From positions 24,846,446 to 24,910,445 of the forward strand of contig OY759226.1 in assembly GCA_963662175.1 (NCBI GenBank): a stretch of 64,000 nucleotides of DNA, read 5' to 3'. The position numbers and the translations under genes were made by a program. Every line of letters starts with the position of its first letter. The first letter of the stretch is position 1. Below are positions 1-10,671 of the stretch, in pieces. This DNA comes from Aradus depressus. Lineage: Eukaryota; Arthropoda; Insecta; Hemiptera; Aradidae. Below the pieces are notes generated by a model. The model had not been told where the DNA came from. It saw only the letters and a list, made by a program, of their open reading frames with translations, and searched no databases.

Positions 1-53
1 TTCACCAGATATTCTCGGTTTCCGACAATCTGGTCGACTAAATTCTGATTACG

Positions 54-112
54 AGTTATCATGACTCATGCACGGGCAAGCACGCATACCACTGAGCTAC
101 CGGCGCCTTCAA
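54..112 (-). repeat. SINE-A remnant, internally deleted
   Basis: The 3'-end motif of SINE-A (ATGACTCATGC, minus sense) is joined directly to its tRNA-like head (box A region, ACTGAGCTACCGGCGCC). The whole middle of the element is missing. The family is described in full at 14642-14971. Confidence 0.75.
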
Positions 113-116
113 CTAA

Positions 117-900
117 TTTCTTCCTGTGTATGTGTGTGAGTCTGTGAACACGATAACTACAGATAGAATGAATGTATCGACAGGAAATTTTTTTAATTGA
201 TTTTCAGCGGAATCTGCCAAAAAGAAGCGGGGAATCTGGGGGGAAGTTATCTCAAAAATTGTAATAACCGACGATGTATTTAATGTATCGACACAAAATT
301 TAGTAAGATTCAGAAGCCCCTATGTAAATCAATTATTCATTTTTAACGCCCCAAATGATTAGTTTTGGAAAAAAGAGCAAAATCTTTATTGAAGAATTTG
401 TTCCGGGGAAGTACATTTCAGACCTCCAGTTTCCAAATATGGCAAAAAATGTCTGTGTCTGTGAACGAAACTCCATAAGGACGACAATTATCAATTTTTA
501 GCGGATTTTGAGCCAAATAGGTATTGTCCTTATGGGTTTCGGGATACACATATACAATTTTTGTCGATACATTCATTCTATCGGGAGTAGTCGTGTTTAA
601 AATTTCATGTTTTCCGGCCTTCTGATTCTAAAAACGAAAGTCTGTGTTTGTGTGTCTGTGAACACAATAACTCCCGTTCGTAGAATGAATGTATCGACAT
701 GAAATTTAATATGAATATAAAGAACACTATAAAAACTATTGATTTTTAGCGAAATCAGCCGACGGGGAAGGAGGGAGACTCGATTCGAAAATATTATAAA
801 TATTAATTTTCCGCGAAATCGGTCAGATGTCACCATGTAAGTCAAATTTTTAGTCCAAACGGTCGATTGGTTTTGGGGGAATAATTCATTAATTCACGCT
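117..900 (-). repeat. Modular dispersed repeat (family M), reverse orientation
   Basis: Three or more successive blocks carry the same landmarks: a GAATGAATGTATCGACA core, an AATTTT-AGCG block, a GGTCGATTGGTTTTGG block and GGGGAAGTAC ends. The same landmarks recur in the same order at more than twenty places in this window. No coding capacity is seen; short ORFs here are not conserved between copies. This looks like a non-autonomous element of unknown class. Confidence 0.65.
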
Positions 901-1255
901 GGGGATGTATACAGCGGGTCATTTTAGTAAAAACGTTTTTGACCTTTTTTGATAACAATTGACTATTGAAGGTTTTCCATATGAATGGAAAACTCACTTC
1001 TCACTTAAAATTTTTCTTATATTAGAGAAAGCTGTTTTTCCATTAATAACCTACATTTTTTCCCCATATTTTCCCTTAAGTTTTCTTTTTCCTATTGAAA
1101 GATTTTCATTTTTCATGCAGCTTTCACTTTAAGTAAAGAAAAAAAGACTGAGGACTTGGAACAGGTTTTACAGACTCAACGAAAAATGAAACGACTTTCC
1201 GGACAACTGAGAAGACTACAAGACAAGCCGTCTCAACTTCGCCTCAACCACAAAC
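901..1255. other. AT-rich intergenic DNA, nothing recognised
   Basis: I see no ORF, RNA gene or familiar repeat here apart from A/T runs. Confidence 0.5.
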
Positions 1256-1545
1256 TGGGTGTCATTATCAGACCTATCTGCTAAGCCGTCACTTATTTGC
1301 CTTGAGAATCACAGCCACTGGAAATATGAAATTTCATATTTAAATTCAAAACCCAAAGAGGACATAATTTGTCAAATTTCAGCGATATCAGCTGAAGGGA
1401 AGGGGGGTTCAGGGAAGGGGGCTCAATTCAGGAGCCCCTATGTAAGTCAATTGTTGAATATTAGCGCTAATGGTCGACTAATTTTAGAGGAGAACGAAAA
1501 GTCAATTGATTAATTCGTTCTGGGGAAGTACTTTGCCTGTGATTC
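1256..1545 (-). repeat. Family M repeat copy, reverse orientation
   Basis: It contains the AGGAGCCCCTATGTAAGTCAA and GTTCTGGGGAAGTAC landmarks of family M and a GATATCAGCTGAAGGG block. It borders the purine-rich microsatellite. Confidence 0.6.
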
Positions 1546-1576
1546 ACTGTTTTTTTCGTCAGTCTATTTCTTCGGT

Positions 1577-1614
1577 TAAGAAAGAGACAGACAGACAGAC
1601 AGACAGACAGAGAG

Positions 1615-1662
<48 letters not shown>

Positions 1663-1680
1663 CAGAGAGAGACAGACACA

Positions 1681-1711
<31 letters not shown>

Positions 1712-1744
1712 TACAGAGAGAGAGAGACAGACAGACAGACATAC

Positions 1745-1775
<31 letters not shown>

Positions 1776-1805
1776 TACAGAGAGAGAGAGAGACAGACAG
1801 ACACA

Positions 1806-1837
<32 letters not shown>

Positions 1838-1917
1838 CAGACAGAGAGAGAGAGACAGAGAGAGAGAGACAGAGAGAGAGAGGGGAGAGAGACAGACAGA
1901 GAGAGAGTGAGAGAGGA

Positions 1918-1948
<31 letters not shown>

Positions 1949-2035
1949 GGAGACAGAGAGAGAGAGTGAGACAGAGAGAGGGAGAGAGAGAGATAGAGAG
2001 AGAGAGAGACAGACAGACACAGAGAGAGAGAAGTG
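1577..2035 (+). repeat. Compound (AG)n/(ACAG)n/(AGAC)n microsatellite
   Basis: About 460 bp consist almost only of A, G and C, in GA dinucleotide and ACAG tetranucleotide runs. The long Arg/Glu-rich and Ser/Leu-rich ORFs over it, on both strands, are a by-product of the repeat and not genes. Confidence 0.95.
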
Positions 2036-2269
2036 ATGTGTCTGCATCTGACAGTGAGTATGTTCCTCTATTGAGTTACACCTTAATTGACAGACATCCG
2101 GATGGGAGTTAAATGGAAAATAATACATTATTTAGCCAATAGGGAACACACCCCGACAACGATGCCGACACAATTGTCCCTAGCACTTCAGGTCATTTCA
2201 ACCCCACTCCAAAGCCACCCCCACCCCCACCCCTATAAAATATCACAGAAATTGATCACTTCCTATGCA

Positions 2270-2572
2270 GGTTAGGTTAGGTTTTATCACTCATGCCCGG
2301 GCTTTAACTACGAGGTCATATCGCCTACTACCAGAGCGCTCTTTCGTCACTCTGGTGTAATTTTGCCTACCCTAAATTTTTATTTAGGCTAGGGAGTCTT
2401 TAACGATTACCTGACATCGTACAGGCTCGGGACCATCGCTTAAAGTCCCATCCGATGGCGTTCTTAAGTTTATTTTACCTCCCAGATAAAATAAACTAAG
2501 TGTCGGGTTTCGAACCCACGTTCTTGAGCTCAAAAGACAAGCAAGCTTACCACTGAGCTACCGCCGCCCTCT
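2270..2572 (-). repeat. SINE-A, near full length
   Basis: Minus-strand copy. It begins (plus sense) with GTTAGGTTAGGTTTTAT, the complement of the SINE tail, and ends in the tRNA-like head with ACCACTGAGCTACCG. A short internal segment around the GTGGACATGAG motif is deleted. Confidence 0.85.
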
Positions 2573-3371
2573 GAACGGAATTGCATATTTTCCAAAAAAA
2601 AAATATTAATAAAATTCTGTCTGTCGATGTAATGAATGTATCGACGACGACATTTTCGACGACAAGAAGAAGACGAGACAGCAGCTCACTTCCTGGGTAA
2701 ATGTCCGGTATTTGTTCGATTTTAGAGGACTGGACCACGGGAGTGTTCTTAGATTTGGAAAAGAAGAGACTATGGTCTTCATGAAGAACTTGATGCCTTC
2801 AGATCCAGGTAAGACAAGACGACAAGATAAGAACGAAGTCCAGGACTTCTAAGGAAGGGATAAGAGCACTGGAGGCTTAGGTGTTGCACCAGCCAGTTTA
2901 TATTATTATTATACCTTGAGCACGCTGTCCTTCGAAGGGGAAGATAAATAGAAGTCCCAGCCCTATGTTCGGCAGAATTCACATTTTTGATAGAGATATG
3001 ATCTTAGAAGACTGGACCACGGGAGTATTCTTAGATTTGAGAGCATCCAACTTACCCATATAAGAGTATTGGATGCTTAGGTCCCTAGATGCACGCACCA
3101 CCCCACCAAAAATATACTCAACTAAATAATTTCATTATTTTAAAAATTTTCTGTAAAATTACTTTCTAAAACTGAAATTGAAACTGTTAACAATATCAAA
3201 ATAACTTCAGAACAATACAACAGAGACCATAATAGAAAGATAATTTTGAAATTATACCAAAGTTGATGAGACTTGGCTGAGGAACTTTTCTGTGAGGACT
3301 TCATTAAAAGTTCAGTTTTTATTGATTCGGTACTACAAGGTAGAACCACAACTACAATACATACAAGGGGG

Positions 3372-3578
3372 CATCTGGGAGGTAAAATAAACTTAAGCAC
3401 GCCGTCCTTCGGATGGGACGTTAAGCGATGGTCCCGAGCCTATACGATGTTAGGTACTCGTTAAAGACCTCTACCCTAGGTGAATAAAAATTTAGGGTAG
3501 GCAAAATTTAGGACTCCCGAGTTGGGCTCATGTCCACCAGAGTGACGAAAGAGCGCTCTGGTAGTAGGCGAAATGACC
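3372..3578 (+). repeat. SINE-A, 5'-truncated
   Basis: Starts at ATCTGGGAGGTAAAATAAAC without the tRNA head and ends at GTAGTAGGCG. The AGTCGGGCTC segment appears altered relative to other copies. Confidence 0.85.
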
Positions 3579-4009
3579 ATTTATCCGTTGATCACATGGA
3601 ATTGACTCAATTTACATATAGCGTAATCATGAAACTTCCAGGTTATATCAAGGATAGCGTACCTTCAAATAAAGACTATCCGACACAATTTTAATTTGGG
3701 AAAGCGCAGTTGGGGGAAAGGCCAATTTTTTTAAATATTTTTTTTATAAACCAAAATGTGTGATAGGTATACCACTTCAAAGGACTCGATGAGTTCGAAA
3801 ATAAACGTTTTTTTTTTTTTTGGAGGGGGGGGCGGAGGGGGCGAGGCGGGATAGTGAATGTTTTACTTTTTGTCGGTGGATCACACGGGATTGGCTCACG
3901 TTTTTTTTTTTTTTGGGGGGGGGGGGACAGGAACGAGATTGGGTAGGGCGGATATAAAGGCAAAAAGGAAAAGAGAAGCCAGGAGAGCTTCAGATAAAAA
4001 AATCGACGG
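3579..4009. other. Intergenic DNA with A/T and G homopolymers
   Basis: Contains T10-13 runs followed by G9-11 runs near 3811-3840 and 3901-3926. No gene is recognised. Confidence 0.5.
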
Positions 4010-4160
4010 TGAATCTCCGGATACGTACTTCCCCAGAACGAATTAATCTATTAAATGTTCGCCCTCCCTCCATACCCAGACGACCGTTTGCGCTAATATT
4101 CAATAATTTACTTACATAGGAGCTCCTAAATTCATTTTTTCGGCAGTTATTAGGGTTTTT
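4010..4160 (+). repeat. Family M repeat copy
   Basis: Carries GTACTTCCCCAGAACGAATT, the GACCGTTTGCGCTAATATTC block and CGGCAGTTATTAGGG. A short CGGCAGTTATTAGGGTTTT segment is duplicated at 4141-4179 and became a LINE target. Confidence 0.65.
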
Positions 4161-4179
4161 CGGCAGTTATTAGGGTTTT

Positions 4180-4308
4180 ACAGGCAACATAAGATGGTAA
4201 CCCCTTGATCCCCGAGCTTTGACCAAACGTAGACAGGGTGATATTGCTGCAATGCAAGGCGCACCCTCTTTTGAAAACAAATATAAAAAAAAAAAAAAAA
4301 AAAAAAGT
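4180..4308 (+). mobile_element. 3' end of an R1-like LINE (5'-truncated insertion)
   Basis: About 105 bp of LINE 3' sequence containing AACCCCTTGATCCCCGAGC, followed by a poly-A of about 20. The 3' sequence matches the end of the next element (4829-4921). GTTATTAGGGTTTT occurs before it (4166-4179) and directly after its poly-A (4307-4320), as a target-site duplication would. Confidence 0.75.
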
Positions 4309-4320
4309 TATTAGGGTTTT

Positions 4321-4921
4321 GATATTGATATAGATAAGCCCTTACGCCTGGCCCTGGAGGAAGAGATGACAGTCCAGACCACTGCGCTGCAAGGACATAC
4401 AGAATTGGATAGTGGAAAAATGGCAACAACGTTGGCCACGTTGCTCGGAGGGCCGAACGACGTATGCATACTTCCCGGACGTCCGGGTACGCCTTGACTC
4501 AACATGGGTACAGCCTAATCACTGGACGTCCCAAATATGGTCATGGTGATTTTAACTCCAAAATGGTGATTCTTTCACAGGAAGAACACCACGAACTGTT
4601 CGTGCAGACTTCAGAACACTGTACCTACGACCTATTAGGGTGCAGTTAATTCATGGGACAAGATCGTACATGGGACTGGATCTACGGCAGATCCGACAAC
4701 AGACGGAAACAGACTACCCGATTCAGCCGATTCGTCGCCTCCTGGTGGGAGCAGAAGTAGGCATTGTAAGATGGGCTGGGGACGATCGGCGCAATAGTTC
4801 CGCCGAAGGCCAATCCCAGTCCCTCAGTAACCCCTTGATCCCCGAGCTCTTCTCACGTTGACTGGGTGATATTGATACAATGCAAAGCGCACCCTCCTTT
4901 AAAACCTAATAAAAAAAAAAA
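4321..4921 (+). pseudogene. R1-like LINE ORF2 C-terminus, decayed
   Basis: Translation in mixed frames resembles the intact copy at 6194-6706: the blocks for PLRLALE, the GR-TTYAY region, QPDHW and NCSCR can be followed across frameshifts and stops. The fragment ends with the same 3' UTR as 4180-4308 and an A11 tail, then a degenerate target copy (GTTGTTAGAATTTT). It is a dead 5'-truncated copy. Confidence 0.75.
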
Positions 4922-5095
4922 GTTGTTAGAATTTTTGAAGTAAGCCATTGTTAGTTATGAGGATTCAGAAGCATTTCAGTCAAATATTGAGTTTTAGCCA
5001 TAACAATCGATTGACTTTAATGGGGGAGCAGAAACGTAATTGATTAATTCGTGGTGGGGAAGTACATAGCCGGTGATTCAGCATTCTGCACCCAT
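4922..5095 (-). repeat. Family M repeat copy, reverse
   Basis: GAGGATTCAGAAGC, an ATCGATTGACTTTAATGGGGG block and GGTGGGGAAGTACATAGCC are family M landmarks in reverse order. Confidence 0.6.
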
Positions 5096-5478
5096 TACAT
5101 AACTTCCCCTATGCCGCATATATTTCCCAGATTGAAATGACTCGACTGAAAGAAGTAGACTGTGTGAACTGAGAAAGAATGAAGAATGGAGAAGGGATGT
5201 TTTTTGTAGTAGACTTGGCCTGCTCCTCAAGTGGCAAAGTCAAGTTTTTCTAACTTATCTTAGAAAGACAGGTCTTTCCAGGTATCGCAGCTTGCTTCGT
5301 GGTCAAGCGAGCGAATATCACTTCGCAACATTCATCGTCAGCGTCAGCCAAGAATCCACTACTCGTGTTATTTCTCAGAGCAAGAGAAAAAATATACCAA
5401 CAACTTCCCCATCACGATTAATATAAATTAAAGTGTTTGCTCTCCCTCCAGTAATCGAGCGTCTGGCCTGAGAAATTT
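5096..5478. other. Intergenic DNA, nothing firm
   Basis: Contains a short family M end near 5395-5450 (AACTTCCCCATCACGATTAAT). Otherwise no gene or RNA is recognised. Confidence 0.45.
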
Positions 5479-5825
5479 GAGGGCGCCGGTAGCTCAGTGG
5501 TATGCGTGCTTGTCGTCTGAGCTGAAGAACGTGGGTTCGAAACCCGACCAAGGTCCTTAGTTTATTTTATCTGGGAGGTAAAATAAACTTAAGCACGCCG
5601 TCCTTCGGATGGGACGTTAAGCGATGGTCCCGAGCCTGTACGATGTCAGGTACTCGTTAAAGATCCCTGCCCTAGGTGAATACAAATGTAGGGTAGGCAA
5701 AATTTAGGACTCCCATAGTAGAGTCGGGCTCATGTCCACCAGAGTGAGAAAAGAGAGCTCTGGTAGTAGGCGATATGAACTCGTAGTTAAAGCCCGGGCA
5801 TGAGTCATAAAACCTAACCTAACCT
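5479..5825 (+). repeat. SINE-A, full length
   Basis: Starts GAGGGCGCCGGTAGCTCAGTGG and ends AAAACCTAACCTAACC. Short direct repeats of AGAAATTT flank it (5471 side and 5828 side), as expected for retroposition. Internal promoter boxes are intact: A box TAGCTCAGTGG and B box GGTTCGAAACC. Confidence 0.9.
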
Positions 5826-5869
5826 ATAAGAAATTTTACAATATTCATTATAACGGCAGTTATTAGTGT

Positions 5870-6010
5870 TTTTGTATTAAGCCATCACCGTAATCTACCC
5901 TTTCCCTTTGGTCGATTTGGCTGAAATTCCGGTGAAAACTCAATATCGAATTTCTCAATCAATTAAATATTTTCCCCAACAGCTTCGTATAAGTGGGGAA
6001 GTACAAAAAG
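5870..6010 (+). repeat. Family M fragment
   Basis: Contains GGTCGATTTGGCTGAAATT, AATTAAATATTTTCCCC and a terminal GTGGGGAAGTAC. Confidence 0.5.
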
Positions 6011-6193
6011 TCTAGTATATATAAAATTTCATGGAGGGCGCCGGTAGCTCAGTGGTATGCTTGCTTGCCATCTGAGGTCAAGATCGTGGGTTCGAAACCC
6101 AACCGAGGTTCTTAGTTTATATTATCTGGGAGGTAAAATAAACTTAAGCACGCCGTCCTTCGGATGGGACGTTAAGTGATGGTCCCGAGCCTG

Positions 6194-6706
6194 GTAGCCT
6201 CGTACTACTGTAGACGCAATTTGCCCCTGAGAGCAGATATAGATGAGCCCTTGCGCCTCGCCCTGGAGCTACGTAGACAGAACGGACCAGAGCGTTGCAG
6301 GGACATGGTCCAAGACTGGATAATGAACAAGTGGCAACAGCGATGGTCGCGCTCCTCCGATGGCCGAACGACATTCGCGTACATCCCTGACGTCCAGGTC
6401 CGCCTGCGCTCCACTTGGGTACAACCCGATCACTGGACATCCCAGGTACTATCAGGTCACGGCGACTTCAACTCCAAACTCTTCTTCTTCAAGAGGAAGG
6501 ATAGCCCAAACTGCTCGTGTGGCGGCATCGAGACTGCAGAACACGTGGTCCTCGATTGCCCGCTGTACGACAGGTCTAGGGTGGAGTTGATCCGCGCGAC
6601 AGGATCATATCTGGGATTGAGCCTGCCGGAGTTGATGACGGAGTCGAACTATCCGGCGTTCGGCCGGTTTGTCACCTCCTGGCGGGAACAGAAAAAGCCC
6701 GCTTGA
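6194..6706 (+). pseudogene. LINE ORF2 C-terminal fragment (R1-like)
   Basis: An open frame of about 170 residues has no start of its own and is read in from the truncated 5' junction. Visible features are a WQQRWSRSSDGRTT block, QPDHWTSQVLSGHGDFNSKL, and a zinc-knuckle-like CSCGGIETAEHVVLDC (C-x-C-x7-H-x4-C). This is typical of the region after the reverse transcriptase in R1/TRAS-type elements. The RT and endonuclease domains are absent, so it is a fragment without independent function. Confidence 0.8.
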
Positions 6707-6991
6707 CCCGGCGCCGGGGGCGATTGACGGGCTGCGGCCCGATGTCTACCCCCGGCGACCGCGATGTAGTAGCAGCCCCCACTCCAAGATCCTGAGCTCT
6801 CTCGGCGCCATCTGGCAGCCGCAACACAAGGGGGTCTGGGAGCGCCAGTTTGTCCCGCAAGGGACCAGAGGCTGTTGCCCCCAGACACCCACAGCAACAA
6901 ATAAATGAATAAATTTAGCATAACCATGTCATGTATCCTCATTCCCCGACGAAAAAAAAACGGGCCGGGTGATTAACCGGAGCACCCGAGA
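6194..6991 (+). mobile_element. R1-like non-LTR retrotransposon, 5'-truncated
   Basis: 798 bp between a perfect 13-bp target-site duplication (GGTCCCGAGCCTG). The 5' two thirds code for the end of ORF2; the rest is 3' UTR. Unusually, the A9 run (6950s) is followed by ~32 bp of GC-rich sequence (GGGCCGGGTGATTAACCGG) before the duplication, so the 3' end is not a plain poly-A. R1-clade placement is by the ORF2 C-terminal motif pattern. Confidence 0.85.
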
Positions 6992-7214
6992 GGTCCCGAG
7001 CCTGTACGATGTCAGGTACTCGTTAAAGAGCCCTACCCTAGGTGAATAAAAAATTTAGGGTAGGCAAAATTTAGGACTTCCACAGTAGAGTCGGGCTCAT
7101 GTCCACCAGAGTGACGAAAGAGCGCTCTGGTAGTAGGCGTAGTTAAAGCCCGGACATGAGTTTAAAATCTAAACCTAAAATTTCATATCGATACATAAAT
7201 TACATCGGCAGTTA

Positions 7215-7312
7215 TTGGTGTTCAATGGGTTAACCCTGGCCTTGCCCGGGTTCAAACCCGCGATCTTCAGCTCAGTAGTTGAACACGCTACTCTGAACTG
7301 CCGGTGCCCTCG
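7215..7312 (-). repeat. SINE tRNA-like head, diverged
   Basis: Minus-sense sequence carries a B-box-like GGTTTGAACCC and an A-box-like CGGCAGTTCAGAGT, in the spacing of the SINE-A head. No SINE body follows. Possibly a related SINE subfamily. Confidence 0.45.
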
Positions 7313-7439
7313 CGCGGATCTTCAGTGCCTGTTAATCAGACATTTTGAAAATACTATTTGCTTTCTGAGACAATTGTACAAAAAAAAGAACCTCCATGGC
7401 CTTCATAAAAAAAAAATATATGAATAAAAAAAATAGTCG

Positions 7440-7520
7440 GTGAATCACTGGTAAAGTACTTCCCCAGCGCCAAATAATGAAGTAAGAGTTCGCTCTCTCT
7501 CTGAAACCAAACTTAGGAAA
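7440..7520 (+). repeat. Family M end fragment
   Basis: GTCGGTGAATCACTGG and AGTACTTCCCCAGCGCC match the family M terminus. Confidence 0.5.
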
Positions 7521-7561
7521 TGAATCATCGGTTTTTGTAAATAAGGAACAGATAGAGATAT

Positions 7562-7685
7562 TGTGACTCATGCCCGGGCTTTAACTACGAGGTCATATCG
7601 CCTACTACCAGAGCGCTCTTTCGTCACTCTGGTGGACATGAGCCCGACTCTACTGTGAAAGTCCAAAATTTTACCTACCCAATTT
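7562..7685 (-). repeat. SINE-A 3' half
   Basis: From GTGACTCATGCCCGGGC to the TTTACCTACCC block; the tRNA head and middle are absent (5' truncation). Confidence 0.8.
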
Positions 7686-7689
7686 TTTA

Positions 7690-8034
7690 GAAATAAAAAA
7701 AGACGTTGTCCTCCCACTGTTTTATTTTTGACCAGAACCGGTTTTCAATGCACAGCGTCATCATCAGTGGCACATCTATGATTGAATAAAAATATAATTA
7801 TACAAATAATGAAAAGTATAAAATCTTAAAGCATCTGGATACAGAGTAACAGAATAAAAACTTGTTTACCCCACCCACACAGCTGTAGAGGTTAAAGGAC
7901 AACTGGCATAGCTCTAAGGAGTAGGGACAGCTAGGTTCACTCTCTCTACATACAAAAACATCTATTCATAAATACACAATAACTATAAAAACAAATATCT
8001 ACATAATAGTAAAATAAATGTATCTGATATATTA
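7690..8034. other. Intergenic DNA, unclassified repeat edge
   Basis: The left part (AATAAAAAAAGACGTTGTC, CCCACTGTTTTATTTTT) resembles 26960-27000, so it is repetitive. The rest holds nothing I recognise. Confidence 0.4.
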
Positions 8035-8351
8035 GTTAGTTATTATGACTCATGCCCGAGCTTTAACTGCGAGGTCATATCGCCTACTACCAGAGCGCTC
8101 TTTCGTCACTCTGGTGGACATGAGCCCGAACTCACTGTGGGAGTCCTAAATTTTGATTCACCTAGGGCAGGGGTCTTTAACTGGTACCTGACATCGCTCG
8201 AGACCATCTAAACGTCCTATCCGAAGGACGGCGTGCTTAAGTTTATTTTACCTCCCAGATAAAATAAACTAAGGGCCTCGATCGGGTTTCGAACCCACGA
8301 TCTTGAGCTCAGAATGCAAGCACGCATACCACTGAGCTACCGGCGCCCTCT
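8035..8351 (-). repeat. SINE-A, near full length
   Basis: Minus copy from TAGTTATTATGACTCATGC to CCACTGAGCTACCGGCGCC. The tail here is of the (AACTA) type and not the (AACCT) type. Confidence 0.88.
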
Positions 8352-8440
8352 CTCTGCAATATTACAAAATTCACCTACAACCAAAGGAATTTTGTCATAA
8401 AATATAATAAATAAATAAATTTTTTTTTTTTAATCCACGT

Positions 8441-8605
8441 TTATTCACCTAGGATAAGGATCTTTAACGAGTACCTGACATTGTACAGGCTCAAGACCCT
8501 CCTTAACCTTCCGTACTCAAGGTTTTTTCAACTCAGAAAATTCGACCCCGCGATCTTAAGCTCAGTAAGCAACCAAGTTACCTCTGAGCTACCGTCTGGT
8601 CGCCA
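8441..8605 (-). repeat. Diverged SINE-A copy lacking the 3' half
   Basis: Retains ATCTTTAACGAGTACCTGAC, a changed middle (AAGGTTTTTTCAACTC) and a diverged tRNA head. The same altered middle occurs near 61070, which suggests a subfamily. Confidence 0.65.
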
Positions 8606-8899
8606 TGTTGATAATTTAAAAATGGTGTTTGTGAACTTTTTTAAAAAAAAATTACATGTTGCAGCGGTTAATTAAAAAAATGTATCCATATGCAAATTAA
8701 GTAGGCAGTTATGCAACTGTGTAACCAGTTAATAAAAATTATCACTTATAAGTCATTTTCCAAATGCTACACGGTCCAAAGTATGTTCGTATATAAACAG
8801 CAATTTACATATATTTAGTCTCATGTATATAATAGTGTCTATTATGACGAGTGTCTACTACATTATGGCTTATAGAAAAATCTGTTTGCTTTCCAAGCT
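8606..8899. other. AT-rich DNA, nothing recognised
   Basis: No gene, RNA or clear repeat identified. Confidence 0.4.
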
Positions 8900-9550
8900 A
8901 TAAAAAGTATAGGGGAAGTTATGTAATCAGTCGAAAATTCGATGCGAAGTTTTCAACAAAACTTCATGTTTTCCCATCACTAGATTCCAAATATGAAAAA
9001 AAAAAATAAAAAAATCGGTCTGTCTGTGAACATGATAACACCCGATAAAATGAATCTATCGACAGAACCCTCTAACGACAACACTTATTGTTTTTTCAGC
9101 CAAATCGATCAAAGTGAACGAGAGGATCAGAGGTGCGCACAACACAAAAACCTCAACAAACTGCCGATGTAATGAATGTATCGACATGAAATTTCATACA
9201 AGTCAAAACCCAATGAGGAGACTGTCAAATAGCGATATCGGCTGAAGGTAAGGGGAGGGGAGGGGAGGGGAAGGGGGGGGGGGGGGCAGGGAAGGAGACT
9301 CAATACAAAAACCTCATTAACTGCAGATGTAATGGATTTAGGAGCCCCTATATAAATCAACTGTTGAGAATTAGCGCAAAAGGTCGACCGGTTTTGGAGG
9401 GGGCGCGAAAAGTTAATTGATTAATTCGTTCTGGGGAAGTACATTGCCGGTGATTTACTGACGAATTTTTTTTATGTTAACTATTGATAAAAAACGGTAT
9501 ATTGGTCAGAGGGAGAGTGTAAAATTAATTGATTAATTCACGCCGGATAA
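8900..9550 (-). repeat. Family M repeat with a complete right end
   Basis: Begins AAGTATAGGGGAAGTTATG, runs through GAACATGATAACACCCGA, two GAATGTATCGACA cores and the GGTCGACCGGTTTTGG block, and ends GGGGAAGTACATTGCCGGTG. A G10-17 run lies inside at 9266-9286. Ends of opposite sense (GGGGAAGT at both) are characteristic of the family. Confidence 0.65.
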
Positions 9551-10587
9551 TTGCATTGCTGTTGATTCAAAGATGCATTTTTAACTCTGGTCATGGAGGA
9601 TTATTATATCTTAAAGATTATATGTATATAATTTTTTTTTCTCTGATTATGTTAGACAGGCGGTTACGACTATAGTTTCCGTAAACGTTGTAATTTTACC
9701 AACTTTCTCTATTTTTCTTTACCAGGAAGAAGTTAAAATATTACAGAGTATATATATATTTTTTTTTTTTTTGGCCTCATGTCCGACTATAGTTGCCAAC
9801 CCTACTCCAAGTTCTAGAAACCGAGGGAAGACCGAGGCATGGGGCCAGAAGAAGCAAGCGGGCCCCAGCCCGGCAGAGGAGAGCAGTAAGACACCCCTGG
9901 ACCACTTCACCCATAGATACAGCACATAGAGACAGAGTATGTGTAGCAAAAGTGTTTTTATCAGTATACTTTTTTTGACATAAAATTTCGGCGAAAACAT
10001 TACACCTGTAGCGTTCTTATTAACTTAGCGTACTAATAAACGACTCTAGAGTTAGTAACGTTTTTATTATCACTTTTTGAGAATATTTTTTGACGTGAAA
10101 CGTCTTTCATTTCAGCCAGTAGAGGGTCACTTGCTAAAACCGCATGTAACGAAAACATGTAACACTAATATCGCTTATATATTTAGAACCGTACTACTCG
10201 CGCGTTTTACTTTGGTATCGTTCTGTAGAGGAAAGAAGGCATTACTCGATCACAGAGGCGTAGCTCGGCAGTACGAGAGTCGATCCGAGATCTCACTCTA
10301 TCGTAGTTGGTATGATCCATCGAACTCACACCGGTGCTCTTCAAGAGTTATAAGGCTTAGAACTGTGTAATTTGTAGAAGAAATTTGACGGTTGCTCGGC
10401 TATGTCGTAGTCTATTTGGTTAAGTCATTTCTGTACCCTAGTGCCTATACACCCTCTGCAGCACGCACAAGACGTTTCACGTACCCCACTGCGGCTGCGC
10501 CCTTGATAAAATAACAATCAACATGTGTCATAATTGAAACTTAATTATTAATATTAGCGGCATGGCGAATTTTCGACCCATTATAGT
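9551..10587. other. Intergenic DNA without recognised gene
   Basis: A GC-richer patch at 9780-9950 (ACTCCAAGTTCTAG, GGGCCCCAGCCCGGCAG) stands out from the AT-rich surroundings. It could be a LINE 3' fragment, but I find no protein motif. Confidence 0.4.
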
Positions 10588-10671
10588 TAGTTATTATGAC
10601 TCATGCCGAGGCTTTTAACTGCAAGGTCATATCGCCTACCAGAGAGTTCTTTCGTCAATCTGGTGGACATG
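10588..10671 (-). repeat. SINE-A 3'-end fragment
   Basis: TATGACTCATGCC through CTGGTGGACATG, diverged; the rest of the element is absent. Confidence 0.65.

Larger units (their letters stand above)
6034..7180 (+). repeat. SINE-A split by a LINE insertion
   Basis: The 5' half (6034-6193) has the tRNA head and the GATGGGACGTTAAG segment. The 3' half resumes at 6992 and runs to about 7180. GGTCCCGAGCCTG, part of the SINE, is present on both sides of the insert (6181-6193 and 6992-7004). The two halves therefore form one SINE interrupted after it inserted. Confidence 0.92.

Noticed and set aside
1506..2128. Long ORFs rich in Arg/Glu/Asp or Ser/Leu on both strands
   Set aside because: They lie wholly on the GA/GACA microsatellite; composition and openness follow from the repeat.
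7715..7780. Hammerhead-like motif on the minus strand (CTGATGA...GAAAACCGGTT)
   Set aside because: The region between the two conserved words does not form a credible stem II, so I did not annotate it.
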